Assembly (NCBI RefSeq): GCF_000972785.3 | Contig: NZ_CP011253.3 | Span: 4,526,001-4,590,000, forward strand | Reading direction: 5' to 3' | DNA length: 64,000 nucleotides | From: Pandoraea oxalativorans | GTDB lineage: Bacteria; Pseudomonadota; Gammaproteobacteria; Burkholderiales; Burkholderiaceae | In this document: positions 34,845 through 43,685 of the stretch, in pieces | Numbering within the stretch: position 1 is the first letter of the stretch | Layout: each line of letters opens with the position of its first letter | The notes under the pieces: model-generated | The model's input: only the letters and a program-made list of their open reading frames with translations | Database searches by the model: none | Told to the model about the DNA's origin: nothing | Made by a program: the position numbers and the translations under genes

Positions 34845-36212
34845 ATGAAGGTTCGTCATACGATTCTTGCGTTCGCGATTTACTTAGTTTTGATCGCATC
34901 GGCCTCCGCACAAAGTCCAGCCGAAGGCAAGGCCAGACACCCTCAGGCAACTGCGCCTTCATTGACGCCAGCAATCGCGGACGAGCAGATCAGCAAGGCT
35001 TACATTTACCTGCTCGGGCGCCTGCTGGTCGCCCGCCAGGAACAGTTGGATTTCAAGAGCGGTTTTCGCTGGAATGAACTGCTGCATCGCGCGCCCGGCG
35101 CGGTCGACTGGCCGAATCCGAATCTCGACGTCGCCTATTCAGAAGCGTGGATTGCTGTCGATGACACCCACTGCGCTGTCATCTCGGTGCCGAAAATCGA
35201 GGGCCGATACTTTACCGTGCAGCTGCTGGACGGCTGGGGGGAAACGCTCGCCAATATCAACGAACGTTTGTATCCCAGCAAGTCTTCAGGGGAGTTTGCG
35301 TTCTGCCATGTCGACGCAGACGTCCGTCTTCCCGAGGGCGTCCGTCGAATTGACATTCCCGTAAAGCAAGCACGCATGCTCACACGTGTCGCGCTCGGCA
35401 CTGACCGCGAAGGCGCGATTGCCCTCCAGCACAGATTCACCCTCTCCTCGACAGGGCCCGTACGGCCACCTGACATTCCGAAAACGCTCATCTTCGATGA
35501 CACAACGTTTCCGGGTGTCGAAGCATTTGATTCTGCAAATGCGGCATTGGACAGCGAGGCTGACCGGAATCCCGGATTTCGCGAGATGCAGGCTCTCGTT
35601 CGCCGCATCGCCAGCGCGGCACAAATGCCGGAAGAGCGCACTCGAATTGATCGCGTGATTCGCACACAGGCGTTCAGGGAATTGGCCAGTGCTGGCGACA
35701 TCATTGGACACGGCAGCATACGTAACAGTTGGGCGCGACCGTCTGTCGTCGGCGAATACAGCACCGATTACCTGACGCGCACATTGGTGAATCGTGGTGG
35801 CATCTGGGCAAATGTCAAACCGGAGGTGCTCTACTATCGGGCGGCGAAGGATGCCAATGGCATTGAATTGAGCGGCGAGAACGTATATACGCTGACCTTT
35901 CCGAAAGCGGCACTGCCCTCCCGATTCGCCACTTGGTTCTGGTCCGTGATCGCCGTGGACGCAGCCCGCTACCGTGTCTTGCCGAACGATAAGAAGAAGT
36001 ATCTTCTCAATGAAGCGGCAGGTCTCACCTATGGCGCAGATGGATCCCTGACGCTCTATTTTGCAGCGGAAAAGCCGGCCGATGCCCCTGAAGGGAACTG
36101 GCTTCCTACACCACGCGGCACACGATACAGGCTGACGTTCAGATACTATGGCCCGATCGACGGGGTGGCGAATGGCACCTACTATCCGCCGCCGCTGGTA
36201 AGGGTGCGTTGA
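34845..36212 (+). CDS. secreted DUF1254/DUF1214 protein
   Basis: A 455-residue protein with a Sec signal (MKVRHTILAFAIYLVLIASA, cleavage after SAQ about 23). DUF1254 occupies about 60-190 (NPNLDVAYSEAWI, VPKIEGRYFTVQLLDGWGE) and DUF1214 about 330-440 (YTLTFPKAALPSRFATWFWSVIAVD). The function of the family is unknown; these pairs of domains occur in secreted or periplasmic proteins. The start follows GGAGGG. It is alone between repeats and tRNA-Leu. Confidence 0.9.
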   Translation: MKVRHTILAFAIYLVLIASASAQSPAEGKARHPQATAPSLTPAIADEQISKAYIYLLGRLLVARQEQLDFKSGFRWNELLHRAPGAVDWPNPNLDVAYSEAWIAVDDTHCAVISVPKIEGRYFTVQLLDGWGETLANINERLYPSKSSGEFAFCHVDADVRLPEGVRRIDIPVKQARMLTRVALGTDREGAIALQHRFTLSSTGPVRPPDIPKTLIFDDTTFPGVEAFDSANAALDSEADRNPGFREMQALVRRIASAAQMPEERTRIDRVIRTQAFRELASAGDIIGHGSIRNSWARPSVVGEYSTDYLTRTLVNRGGIWANVKPEVLYYRAAKDANGIELSGENVYTLTFPKAALPSRFATWFWSVIAVDAARYRVLPNDKKKYLLNEAAGLTYGADGSLTLYFAAEKPADAPEGNWLPTPRGTRYRLTFRYYGPIDGVANGTYYPPPLVRVR

Positions 36213-36554
36213 GTCTCCGTGAGCCCGGGGCCGAACTGCATACCGATCTTGGACGGCTGGAATTACATGGTGCGCCTCTATCGTCCTCGCGCAGAAATGC
36301 TCAATGGTAGTTGTTGGAAGTTTCCGGTAGCTGAGCCCGCCAAGTGAACGCTTGAAGCCCACATCCGGCGGCTCAGCGGACACCCGGTGCACCCACTGAA
36401 ATGTCTGCTCTTGGCCGACTTCAGCCACTAGTACGTCCCGGCGACACGGTGGTTAACGACAAGAAAAAACTATTTCAGATCTGCGCTTAAAAATTCCAGA
36501 GCGAACATATAGACGCTCCGCGCGAAAGAAGCTCGCGGCAAACTCCGCGTGAAC

Positions 36555-36592
36555 TTTTTGGTGCAGATTTCGATTTTTGGTGCAGATTTCGA
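36555..36592. repeat. perfect 19-bp tandem duplication
   Basis: TTTTTGGTGCAGATTTCGA at 36555-36573 and again at 36574-36592. The second unit runs into repeat copy B. Confidence 0.9.
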
Positions 36593-36675
36593 TGCAAATC
36601 TGGTGCAATGAGCTGCGAAAATAGCCTTCTTGGGCTACTTTTGACCACGCTATTGCACGGCTGCTGGGACGGGAC
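36581..36675. repeat. 95-bp palindromic repeat, copy B
   Basis: The same length and orientation as 33166-33260. Its 56-bp palindrome (36603-36658) has arms GTGCAAT-AGC / GCT-TTGCAC and AAAATAGCC / GGCTACTTTT. It lies 66 bp beyond the 3' end of tRNA-Leu. Confidence 0.8.
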
Positions 36676-36741
36676 ATCCAATACAAGCCCCCGAAATTAC
36701 AGGAATGCCTGTGTCTGGCGTGATGCGGCTCGAAGCCTTAG

Positions 36742-36826
36742 TGGTGCCGGGGACCGGACTTGAACCGGCAAGCCCGAAGGCGGCGGATTTTAAGTCCGCT
36801 ATGTTTACCAATTTCATCACCCCGGC
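36742..36826 (-). tRNA. tRNA-Leu(UAA)
   Basis: On the minus strand the acceptor GCCGGGG pairs with CCCCGGC, the anticodon loop is CTTAAAA (anticodon TAA) on stem GCGGA/TCCGC, the variable arm is GCCTTCGGGC and the T-loop is GGTTCAAGTCC. CCA is encoded (36742-36744). The 85-nt length suits a type II tRNA. Confidence 0.97.
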
Positions 36827-36918
36827 AAGGGCACGCATTCTAACATCCCCCACCGAGATACGTCAGTTGGGTATCATGGGGGTATGCACGCACTGTGCGC
36901 GTCAACGGAGATCGCCCC

Positions 36919-37143
36919 ATGCTGGAGAATCTCGACCGCATCGCCCTGTCGCTCGACGCCATCGAAACCGCCGCCCGCGACGTCGCCATGCATTCCCCCC
37001 AGAACGCGCAAGCCCTATACACCGCGCTCATGGAAATCCGTAACGCCATCGCACTCGTCGCTCAGGAAGTCGTGCGCCTCGAACACGAACTCCACGGCCC
37101 CCTTCAAGGCCACCCCCACGCCTCCGGCAACGGACAATCGTGA
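36919..37143 (+). CDS. hypothetical 74-residue protein
   Basis: The product is MLENLDRIALSLDAIETAAR followed by helix-forming text with heptad-like Leu/Ile spacing (coiled coil likely) and ends PHASGNGQS. I do not recognise the family. The ATG at 36919 has ACGGAGA upstream, and its stop overlaps the GTG start of the chromate transporter gene (GTGA), which supports real translation and coupling. Confidence 0.6.
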   Translation: MLENLDRIALSLDAIETAARDVAMHSPQNAQALYTALMEIRNAIALVAQEVVRLEHELHGPLQGHPHASGNGQS

Positions 37144-37631
37144 CATCCCACGTTTCCCCGCCGTCCGACGCCTCACACCCCGCGTCGTCAGTCCCCGACT
37201 CCACCTCTCCCAATCCCACCGAACACCCCTCCTGCTGGGACCTTGCGCTCGCCTTCGGCACCGTCGGTGCGACAGGCTTCGGCGGTGTCCTGCCCTGGGC
37301 GCGCCGGATGGTCGTCGACCAACGCCGCTGGCTCACCGACCGGGAATTCGCTGAACTGCTCCCGCTCGCGCAACTCCTGCCCGGTCCCAATGTCGCCAAT
37401 ATCGCCACCGTCCTCGGTCGTCGCTTCCGCGGTCCGCGAGGGGCCGCCGCTGCCGTCGCGGGTCTTTACTTCTGCCCCACCATCGTCATCATCCCGATCG
37501 GCTTCGCCTACGCCAAGTGGGGACAGACGCCGCTCGTCCAGCATCTGCTTTCCGGCCTGATGCCTGCGGCAACAGGCCTCGTCATCGCAACGTCGGTACG
37601 CCTTGTCGGCCTCACCGGCTGGTTGATGTAG
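37140..37631 (+). CDS. chromate transporter domain protein, shortened
   Basis: A 163-residue single CHR domain protein. GATGFGGVLPWARRMVVDQRRWL and ELLPLAQLLPGPNVANIATVLGRRFRG are the ChrA signatures. Single-domain members are usually about 175-200 residues and work as pairs, or fused as about 400. This one stops after GLTGWLM with the last helix missing and no partner gene beside it, so it may be truncated. Starts at GTG 37140, overlapping the previous stop. Confidence 0.75.
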   Translation: MTSHVSPPSDASHPASSVPDSTSPNPTEHPSCWDLALAFGTVGATGFGGVLPWARRMVVDQRRWLTDREFAELLPLAQLLPGPNVANIATVLGRRFRGPRGAAAAVAGLYFCPTIVIIPIGFAYAKWGQTPLVQHLLSGLMPAATGLVIATSVRLVGLTGWLM

Positions 37632-37812
37632 GCATCCTCCGACACGGCGCTCAGGCTTGTGGCGCGCGGCGATGCAGGTAGACGACCGCGAGCGTCAACC
37701 GACGTTACGAACCGTCACATACTGGCCCCAAACTGGGGGTACATGACGCCCCGGCAACAGGTCTACAATAGGCAGCACGTTTCACAACACGGTGTGTCCC
37801 CGGATATTTCCT

Positions 37813-39177
37813 ATGACCGTCCCCTGTTGTACGTCGCAAGCCGAGGCGCCCTCAGGCACCTCCTCCAACGTTTCCCCCTCGCGGACCGCTCGCGATGGGC
37901 CGTCCAACAATGCAGCGATGGCCTCGTCGATCACGTCGCCCGTCACGTCCCTGCATGCGCGATTCGACGCCGTGCGTGCCGCCTCCGTCGCTTTCGCACA
38001 GGGCCTCTCGGACGCCGACGCCACCGTGCAGTCGATGCCCGACGCGAGCCCCATCAAGTGGCATCTGGCCCACACCACCTGGTTTTTCGAGACGTTTTTG
38101 CTGAGCGAATCGAACGCCGCGTCCGGGCGATCTGGACCCCGTTACCGTCCTTACGATCCCCGCTTCGCCTACCTCTTCAACTCGTATTACGAAGCTGCCG
38201 GTCCGCGTCATCCGCGTCCGCAGCGCGGGCTGCTCACGCGCCCCACGCTCGACGAAGTGCTCGCCTATCGCCGCCACGTCGACGCTGCCATGCATGGACT
38301 CTTGCAACACCCGGATCTCGCGCCCGACACCGTCGCGCTCATCACGCTCGGCCTGCATCACGAAGAGCAGCATCAGGAGTTGATGCACACCGACCTGCTG
38401 CATCTCTTCGCACAGAATCCGTTGCGTCCCGCCCATCGTCCGCCGTCGGCAGCGCTTCACGCGAGTGCACCGCTGCAATGGATCGAGCACGGCGGCGGAC
38501 GACATAGCATCGGGCATCCGGGTGACGAGAGCCGTTCGGGCGGCCACTTCGCCTTCGATTGCGAGACGCCCGCCCACGACGTGCTGGTCCGGCCCTTCGC
38601 CATCGCGTCGCGCGTGGTGACGAACGGCGAATGGCGCGACTTCATCGAAGACGGCGGCTACCGCATGGCCGGACTCTGGCTCTCCGATGGCTGGGCGACG
38701 GTGCAACGCGAAGGCTGGGGGCATCCGCTTTACTGGGAGCTGCACGACGGCGAATGGCAGTCGATGACGCTCGCGGGCATGCAGCCCGTCGACGACGACG
38801 CCCCGGTGCAACACGTGAGCTATTTCGAAGCGGACGCCTTCGCGCGCTGGGCGGGCAAGCGTCTGCCGACAGAACAAGAATGGGAGGTGGCGGCGCGCGG
38901 CGCAGGCAGCGCGTCGTCCCCTATGCAACCCACGATGGAGCAGCGCTTTGGCCCGGTATGGCAATGGACGGCCAGTCCATACGTCGCATACCCGGGATTC
39001 CGGACGGCCTCGGGCGCCGTCGGCGAGTACAACGGCAAGTTCATGTGCGGACAGTTCGTGCTGCGCGGCGGATCGCTCGCCACGCCGCCGGGACACGCAC
39101 GCGCCACGTACCGTAACTTCTTCTACCCGCATCAGCGCTGGCAGTTCTGCGGCCTGAGGCTCGCGGAGGACCGCTGA
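37813..39177 (+). CDS. egtB: ergothioneine synthesis iron enzyme EgtB
   Basis: A 454-residue enzyme joining hercynine to a thiol (gamma-glutamylcysteine or cysteine) with oxygen, giving the sulfoxide precursor of ergothioneine. The N-terminal DinB-like domain has SMPDASPIKWHLAHTTWFFE and the iron ligands in LGLHHEEQHQEL (HxxxEH type). The C-terminal FGE-sulfatase fold includes RLPTEQEWEVAARG and FVLRGGSLATPPGHARATYRNFF. A TACAAT -10 box at 37764-37769 suggests transcription from near 37776, which favours ATG 37813; 37918 is an alternative. Its stop overlaps egtD. Confidence 0.93.
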   Translation: MTVPCCTSQAEAPSGTSSNVSPSRTARDGPSNNAAMASSITSPVTSLHARFDAVRAASVAFAQGLSDADATVQSMPDASPIKWHLAHTTWFFETFLLSESNAASGRSGPRYRPYDPRFAYLFNSYYEAAGPRHPRPQRGLLTRPTLDEVLAYRRHVDAAMHGLLQHPDLAPDTVALITLGLHHEEQHQELMHTDLLHLFAQNPLRPAHRPPSAALHASAPLQWIEHGGGRHSIGHPGDESRSGGHFAFDCETPAHDVLVRPFAIASRVVTNGEWRDFIEDGGYRMAGLWLSDGWATVQREGWGHPLYWELHDGEWQSMTLAGMQPVDDDAPVQHVSYFEADAFARWAGKRLPTEQEWEVAARGAGSASSPMQPTMEQRFGPVWQWTASPYVAYPGFRTASGAVGEYNGKFMCGQFVLRGGSLATPPGHARATYRNFFYPHQRWQFCGLRLAEDR

Positions 39178-40169
39178 TGTTGCAAGCTACGCAATCCCAA
39201 CAAGCCACGGCGTTCGTTTGCCCGTCACTGCCGGAAAACGCCTTTGCCACCGACGTGCTCGCCGGTCTCGGCCATACGCCGAAAACCCTGCCCAGCGCCT
39301 GGCTCTACGACCAGCGCGGCAGCGAACTCTTCGAAGAGATCACAGGCCTCGACGAGTATTACCAGACCCGCACCGAAACCGCTCTGCTCGGCGAGTGCGC
39401 CGCCGCGATTGCAGATGTTGTGGGACCGAACGCCGTCGTCGTTGAGTTCGGCAGCGGGTCGAGCCGCAAGACGCCCTTGCTGCTCGACGCCCTCGTGACC
39501 CCACGCGCGTATGTCCCCGTCGACATTGCCGACGACTTTCTGGACGACGCCGTCGCCACGCTCGCGCGCCGCTGCCCCGGCATTCCGATGCTGCCGGTGC
39601 GCGCCGACTTCACCCGCCCGTTCCGCCTGCCGCCGCAGTTGCACGACACGCAAGGCCGGCGCCTCGGCTTTTTCCCCGGCTCGACAATCGGCAACTTCGC
39701 CCCCGGACAGGCGGCGGCTTTCCTCGCGCATGTCGGCAAGATGCTCGGCGCGCACCGGCGCATGGTCGTCGGCGTGGACGCGTGCAAGGATCCTGCCGTG
39801 CTGTTGCCCGCGTACGACGATGCGCGCGGGGTGACGGCGCAGTTCGATCTGAACGTGCTCGTGCGCATCAACCGCGAACTCGACGGCGACCTGCCGCTGG
39901 ACGCGTTCCGTCACGAAGCCCGCTTCAACGCGAAGGCCAGCCGCATCGAGATGCATCTGGTCGCACAGCGCGCGTTCTCAGCCACCGTTCTCGGCCATCG
40001 CTTCGATTTCTCGGCAGGCGAGTCCATCCATACTGAGAACTCCTACAAGTATGGGCAGACGGAGTTCCGCGCCCTCGCGAACTCCGCTGGCTGGGACATC
40101 GAGCGCGTCTGGCTCGACACCCGTTCGCGCTTCGCCGTCTATCTGCTGCGCCCCGCCAACGGCGAGTGA
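39177..40169 (+). CDS. egtD: histidine N-alpha-methyltransferase EgtD
   Basis: A 330-residue SAM-dependent enzyme that trimethylates histidine to hercynine, the first step to ergothioneine. LYDQRGSELFEEITGLDEYYQTRTE near residue 45 and EFGSGSSRKTPLLLDAL (SAM site, about 90) are diagnostic, with LGFFPGSTIGNF in the middle. It overlaps egtB by the TGATG, so the two are coupled. No egtA, egtC or egtE lies in the window. Confidence 0.95.
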   Translation: MLQATQSQQATAFVCPSLPENAFATDVLAGLGHTPKTLPSAWLYDQRGSELFEEITGLDEYYQTRTETALLGECAAAIADVVGPNAVVVEFGSGSSRKTPLLLDALVTPRAYVPVDIADDFLDDAVATLARRCPGIPMLPVRADFTRPFRLPPQLHDTQGRRLGFFPGSTIGNFAPGQAAAFLAHVGKMLGAHRRMVVGVDACKDPAVLLPAYDDARGVTAQFDLNVLVRINRELDGDLPLDAFRHEARFNAKASRIEMHLVAQRAFSATVLGHRFDFSAGESIHTENSYKYGQTEFRALANSAGWDIERVWLDTRSRFAVYLLRPANGE

Positions 40170-40518
40170 CCCGGCGGCCGTCTCCACAAGGCGTTCAAAG
40201 AAAATGCGCCCCGAAGGCTAAAGTTTTTACGCCGTTGTGCCGTTGATGCATGCAGACTCATGCTGCCCGCCCCGGACGTGACGAACGTCCGGCGGGACAG
40301 CCCATCTCACAGCGCACGGCCATGACCGCAGCGCACCGTTGATACGTATCGCTGCACATGACTTCACGCGCAATGGGGATGCACGTGGCACGGGCTCCGG
40401 CGTCTGCGCCTGTGGCCCGCCTCACTTACACGGGCACTCGCACCGACATTCGACCGGCCAACGCGACTTCGCTCGCGTGGGACGCACACGCCATCGCCGC
40501 GCCCGGGAGTCGGTCACG
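40170..40518. other. gene-free interval, 349 nt
   Basis: No convincing ORF, hairpin or promoter seen. The frame of the following gene is open back to 40339 but without a ribosome site. Confidence 0.4.
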
Positions 40519-41346
40519 ATGAGTCGCATCGCCCTTACGCTCTCCGACAGCGCGCTGGCCGACCTGCAAAAGGATTTCGACGCCTTCGTGCGCATCTCCT
40601 CTGCCGTCGACCGCCATTTCACGCCGCCGCCCTTCGACGACTTCCTGCGCGCACGCCTGCTCGACAGCACCGTGCCGCTCACGGAAGCCGCCGTCGCCCA
40701 ACTGCTCGCGGGCGGCCACTACGCGTGGGCCAAGCGCACATTCGACAAGCAGTTTCCGGACGTCGTCTCGATCATCCTCAATCAGGCGCGCCAGCACGGG
40801 TTCTATTTCGTCTCACGCCCGGAATGGTCGCGCGAAGACATGGCGCGTCAGGCTAGCCGCTGGGCCGAAGGCATCGTGAGGGAAGCAAAAGGCGAGGAGC
40901 GCATCGTGGAATCGCTCGCCGGTCAGATCGTGACGTCGGCGCAGGACCTGCGAACGCTGGAGGCCACGTTGCAAACGCCCGCATGGCGCACCGCGTCGGT
41001 GCTGCGCGAACGCGTGTTCGAAGCCAAGCGTGCAGTGGAGACCGCCCGCTCGCTGCAAGCCCGCGAAAAGCTTGGCGAGCTGCGAGCGCTGCTCGATCTC
41101 GCCGTCATTTACGGCTCGGTCGGCGCTCAGGAAGCGGATCAGATTCTGGAGTATCTGGGCGTGCTGCGCCCCGAATTGTTCAACGACGATCCGGGCGTCC
41201 TCGAGCGCATCGCCGCGTGGCTGCGACGCCTGCTCACGCCGAGCGTGCCGCGCCCCGCGCCCACGCAGGACGTTCAGGTGCCGACGCTTGGCACCGAAGC
41301 ATCGCACCCGAGCGCCGACGCCCTGCAAACGCCCGTCCCACGCTAA
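40519..41346 (+). CDS. hypothetical 275-residue protein
   Basis: I do not recognise this family. It is an alpha-helical soluble protein: residues 1-200 are charged helices (ALADLQKDFDAFVRISSAVD, EKLGELRALLDLAVIYGS), residues 200-225 look like a helix-rich cap with DQILEYLGVLRPE, and the last 45 residues are Pro/Ala-rich and disordered. No signal or membrane segment. The ATG at 40519 with GGGAG upstream is the best start. The GC3-rich codon pattern supports coding. Confidence 0.7.
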   Translation: MSRIALTLSDSALADLQKDFDAFVRISSAVDRHFTPPPFDDFLRARLLDSTVPLTEAAVAQLLAGGHYAWAKRTFDKQFPDVVSIILNQARQHGFYFVSRPEWSREDMARQASRWAEGIVREAKGEERIVESLAGQIVTSAQDLRTLEATLQTPAWRTASVLRERVFEAKRAVETARSLQAREKLGELRALLDLAVIYGSVGAQEADQILEYLGVLRPELFNDDPGVLERIAAWLRRLLTPSVPRPAPTQDVQVPTLGTEASHPSADALQTPVPR

Positions 41347-41382
41347 GCCGTTTCAGGCGCGACGGGCGCACAATCCTCAACG

Positions 41383-42276
41383 TCAGCGGTTAAAGATCAG
41401 CGCCACCCCGGCGCTGGCGATCAGCGCGCCCCACCAGGCGCCCGCCGCCGGACGCTGCCGGGTGCGAATCCACAGCAACGGCAACACCATCACCGGCGTG
41501 GTCGCCGAGAGCGTCGCGATGACGCCCGTGTTGCCGTGCCCCATGCCATACAGCAGCAACGTCATGCCGACGGCCACGCCGACAAAACCGGAAGCCGCCG
41601 TGAGCGCCAGCGTGCCCGGCGTAAAGTCCGAGAAGATGCCTCGCCCGCGTCGTGCCGCAAGGATCGTCAGCCCGAGCGCCGACACGCCCACGCGCACCGC
41701 CGACGCGCCCACCGGGTCCATACCAGCCGCCATCACGGGCTTGGCGATGAGCGTGCCGATCGAGTGGCACAGCGCCGCCGTCAGCCCGATGGCGACCCCG
41801 ACGCGCACGTCGCCGCGTACCGACTCCCAGTGGTGTGCATCCTCACGACGGCCGCCGAAGGCGATGGCGAGCGCCACGCCCGCCGTCACCAGCGCAACGC
41901 CCGCGACCGCCTGCCAGCCCAGCGCTTCGCCCAGCCAGAAGTAACCGAGTACGGCCGTCATCGGCGCATTGGTGGCGAAGACGATGGAGTTGCGGCGCGG
42001 CCCCAGGCGTCCGAGCGACGTGTAGAGAATCGTGTCGCCCACGAGAATGCCGATCAGCCCCGACGCGGTTAGCCGCAACCACTGCTCAAGCGACAGCGAT
42101 GGCCAGCCGCGCAGCACCGCGAGTGCGAACAGCAGCATCGCGAAAACCAGCAGCATGCGGGCGTAGTTGAAGGGGAACGAACCGGCCTGACGGACAGGCG
42201 TGATGGCGATCATGCCGCTGCAAGCCCAGCAAAGGGCGGCACCGAGCGCGGCGAGGTAGGCGAGTTGGGTTGTCAT
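41383..42276 (-). CDS. EamA-family transporter
   Basis: A 297-residue inner-membrane protein with ten helices in two EamA halves (first: MTTQLAYLAALGAALCWACSG ... WLGEALGWQAVAGVALVTAG; second: TAALCHSIGTLIAKPVMAAG ... SATTPVMVLPLLWIRTRQRP). It probably exports a metabolite or drug. The ATG at 42276 is chosen because the first helix follows directly. It is convergent with the 275-residue hypothetical gene. Confidence 0.88.
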   Translation of the reverse strand: MTTQLAYLAALGAALCWACSGMIAITPVRQAGSFPFNYARMLLVFAMLLFALAVLRGWPSLSLEQWLRLTASGLIGILVGDTILYTSLGRLGPRRNSIVFATNAPMTAVLGYFWLGEALGWQAVAGVALVTAGVALAIAFGGRREDAHHWESVRGDVRVGVAIGLTAALCHSIGTLIAKPVMAAGMDPVGASAVRVGVSALGLTILAARRGRGIFSDFTPGTLALTAASGFVGVAVGMTLLLYGMGHGNTGVIATLSATTPVMVLPLLWIRTRQRPAAGAWWGALIASAGVALIFNR

Positions 42277-42402
42277 GGTCAGGGGGCGGACGGCGCCGAG
42301 CCGCAACCGCCCCCGCCGTTGGGACGCCATTATACGAGTGACATGCCCCAATCGGGGGCATGCGTTGCTCGTCGACCTCAGGACTACACAACCCTTCGCT
42401 CG

Positions 42403-43395
42403 TCAGAGTTCTTCGTCGAGCCGATGCAACGCGTCGAACATCGCCCGATACGCCGCCGCAACACCGTACGCGCCGCGCAACATGCGCAACCGCGACGTCA
42501 CGTCCGGCTCGCCCGCGTCTTCCACCCATTGCGCGAGCAACGCCGTGCCGCCGCACACGCTCGCGTCATGACGGGCATGTGCGCAGACGGCCGCGAAGCC
42601 GTCGGCCGCCGACGGATAGCGCTGCGCGAGCGCCTCGAACTGCGCTTCGATCTCGCTGGCTGCGCGCACCGTTGCGGGCGCCTGACACAGCGCACAACAT
42701 CCGACGTAAGCGGGCATGTCGCCCGCCGCGCCGATGATGAAGTCGATCAACGCGTGCGTCGCGTCGAAGGCGCCGCTGTCCAGAAACGTGCGCGCCGCCG
42801 GACCGCATCGCAACAGCCCTGCGGCCAGCATCGTCGCCTGACCGCGCTGCTCCCGGTACTGACGCAGCAGCAGCGGCCGCAGCGCCGCGTCGGTGCAGCG
42901 CTCCACGGCAATGCGATTGTGGACGTCGGCACCTGCCGCGCGATGGTAGAGCTGTGCGATAAACGCCAGGACCTGAATGTCGCTCGACTCGCCCGCGAGG
43001 AAACGCGTCCAGAACGGGGCCGCGAAAATGCCGCGCACCCATGCGTCGCAGATCCGCCCGAACGCGGGCACGATGTCCTGACTGCCACGAGGTGTTGCAG
43101 GCAACACCTGCACCAGTGCTTCGTCGACAAGCGTTGCCAGCCAAGTCCCGGGCACCGGCGCGCGCGCCAGCAACACACCATGCCTCATGCGTTCGAGCCA
43201 CGACGCCGTGTCGACGGGGGTCTCGTGCAGCGTGCACGACACTTCATAGGACGACACAGTCACGGCGTCCGGCGCGCATGTCCATTGCGCGTGCGGCGAA
43301 GCCATCACCCACACCGCTCCCCCCGCAGACACCGATGTCTCTCCGCCCGCATCGTCTGGCGCGTGTGACACAGGGTGAGTTGCAATGGCGCTCAT
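42403..43395 (-). CDS. unrecognised 330-residue protein, possible haem-oxygenase-like fold
   Basis: I cannot name the family. The central part (about 115-260: APFWTRFLAGESSDIQVLAF, YREQRGQATMLAAGLLRCG, FDATHALIDFIIGAAGDMPA) has the helix pattern of TenA/PqqC/HDO-type haem-oxygenase-like proteins, and ARHDASVCGG follows later. The expected E...H metal pair reads EQRGQ, so a diiron site looks degenerate. Cysteines cluster at VGCCALCQAP (about 236-245). The ATG at 43395 overlaps the stop of a 97-residue ORF (ATGA), so the two are translationally coupled. The fold call is inference. Confidence 0.65.
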   Translation of the reverse strand: MSAIATHPVSHAPDDAGGETSVSAGGAVWVMASPHAQWTCAPDAVTVSSYEVSCTLHETPVDTASWLERMRHGVLLARAPVPGTWLATLVDEALVQVLPATPRGSQDIVPAFGRICDAWVRGIFAAPFWTRFLAGESSDIQVLAFIAQLYHRAAGADVHNRIAVERCTDAALRPLLLRQYREQRGQATMLAAGLLRCGPAARTFLDSGAFDATHALIDFIIGAAGDMPAYVGCCALCQAPATVRAASEIEAQFEALAQRYPSAADGFAAVCAHARHDASVCGGTALLAQWVEDAGEPDVTSRLRMLRGAYGVAAAYRAMFDALHRLDEEL

Positions 43396-43685
43396 CGGAC
43401 GATGGCTCCGAGCAGCGTCAGACATTCGGGCGCGACGCTGCGCACCACCTCCACCCTCAGCGGGCAGCCGCCATCGCCGCCCATGCCCGGCGGCTGTGCG
43501 GCCTCGACCACCGCCGGGCGACGGCTCGTTCGCGGCTTATTGCGTACCGCGCTGGCACGGCTCGCAGGCTCCGACACCTCGGGCGACGCGGCTAAGCCGT
43601 GCGACGTTGACGCCTTGGGCGACTCCAGAACTACGGGAAGAAATGGGAAAGGCATGGGCAACGCATCAGACGTACGGGGTGGCAT
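43392..43685 (-). CDS. unrecognised 97-residue protein, partner of 330-residue gene
   Basis: The product begins MPPRTSDALPMPFPFLPVVL, has a low-complexity Ser/Ala/Pro/Arg middle, and ends GCPLRVEVVRSVAPECLTLL plus GAIVR. It resembles no family I know. Two things argue that it is real: AGGAG lies 5 nt before the ATG, and its stop overlaps the start of the next gene as ATGA. The disordered body with a compact, two-Cys hydrophobic end is what a peptide precursor or small adaptor might look like, but that is a guess. Confidence 0.55.
   Translation of the reverse strand: MPPRTSDALPMPFPFLPVVLESPKASTSHGLAASPEVSEPASRASAVRNKPRTSRRPAVVEAAQPPGMGGDGGCPLRVEVVRSVAPECLTLLGAIVR

Larger units (their letters stand above)
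36213..36741. other. gene-free interval with repeats
   Basis: Holds the second palindromic repeat and a 19-bp tandem duplication. No gene with support is seen on either strand. Confidence 0.6.

Noticed and set aside
33166..36826. Integrative island excised or inserted at tRNA-Leu
   Set aside because: No integrase gene and no duplicated tRNA 3' end are visible. The repeats do not match the tRNA sequence. Kept only as a repeat-bracketed segment.
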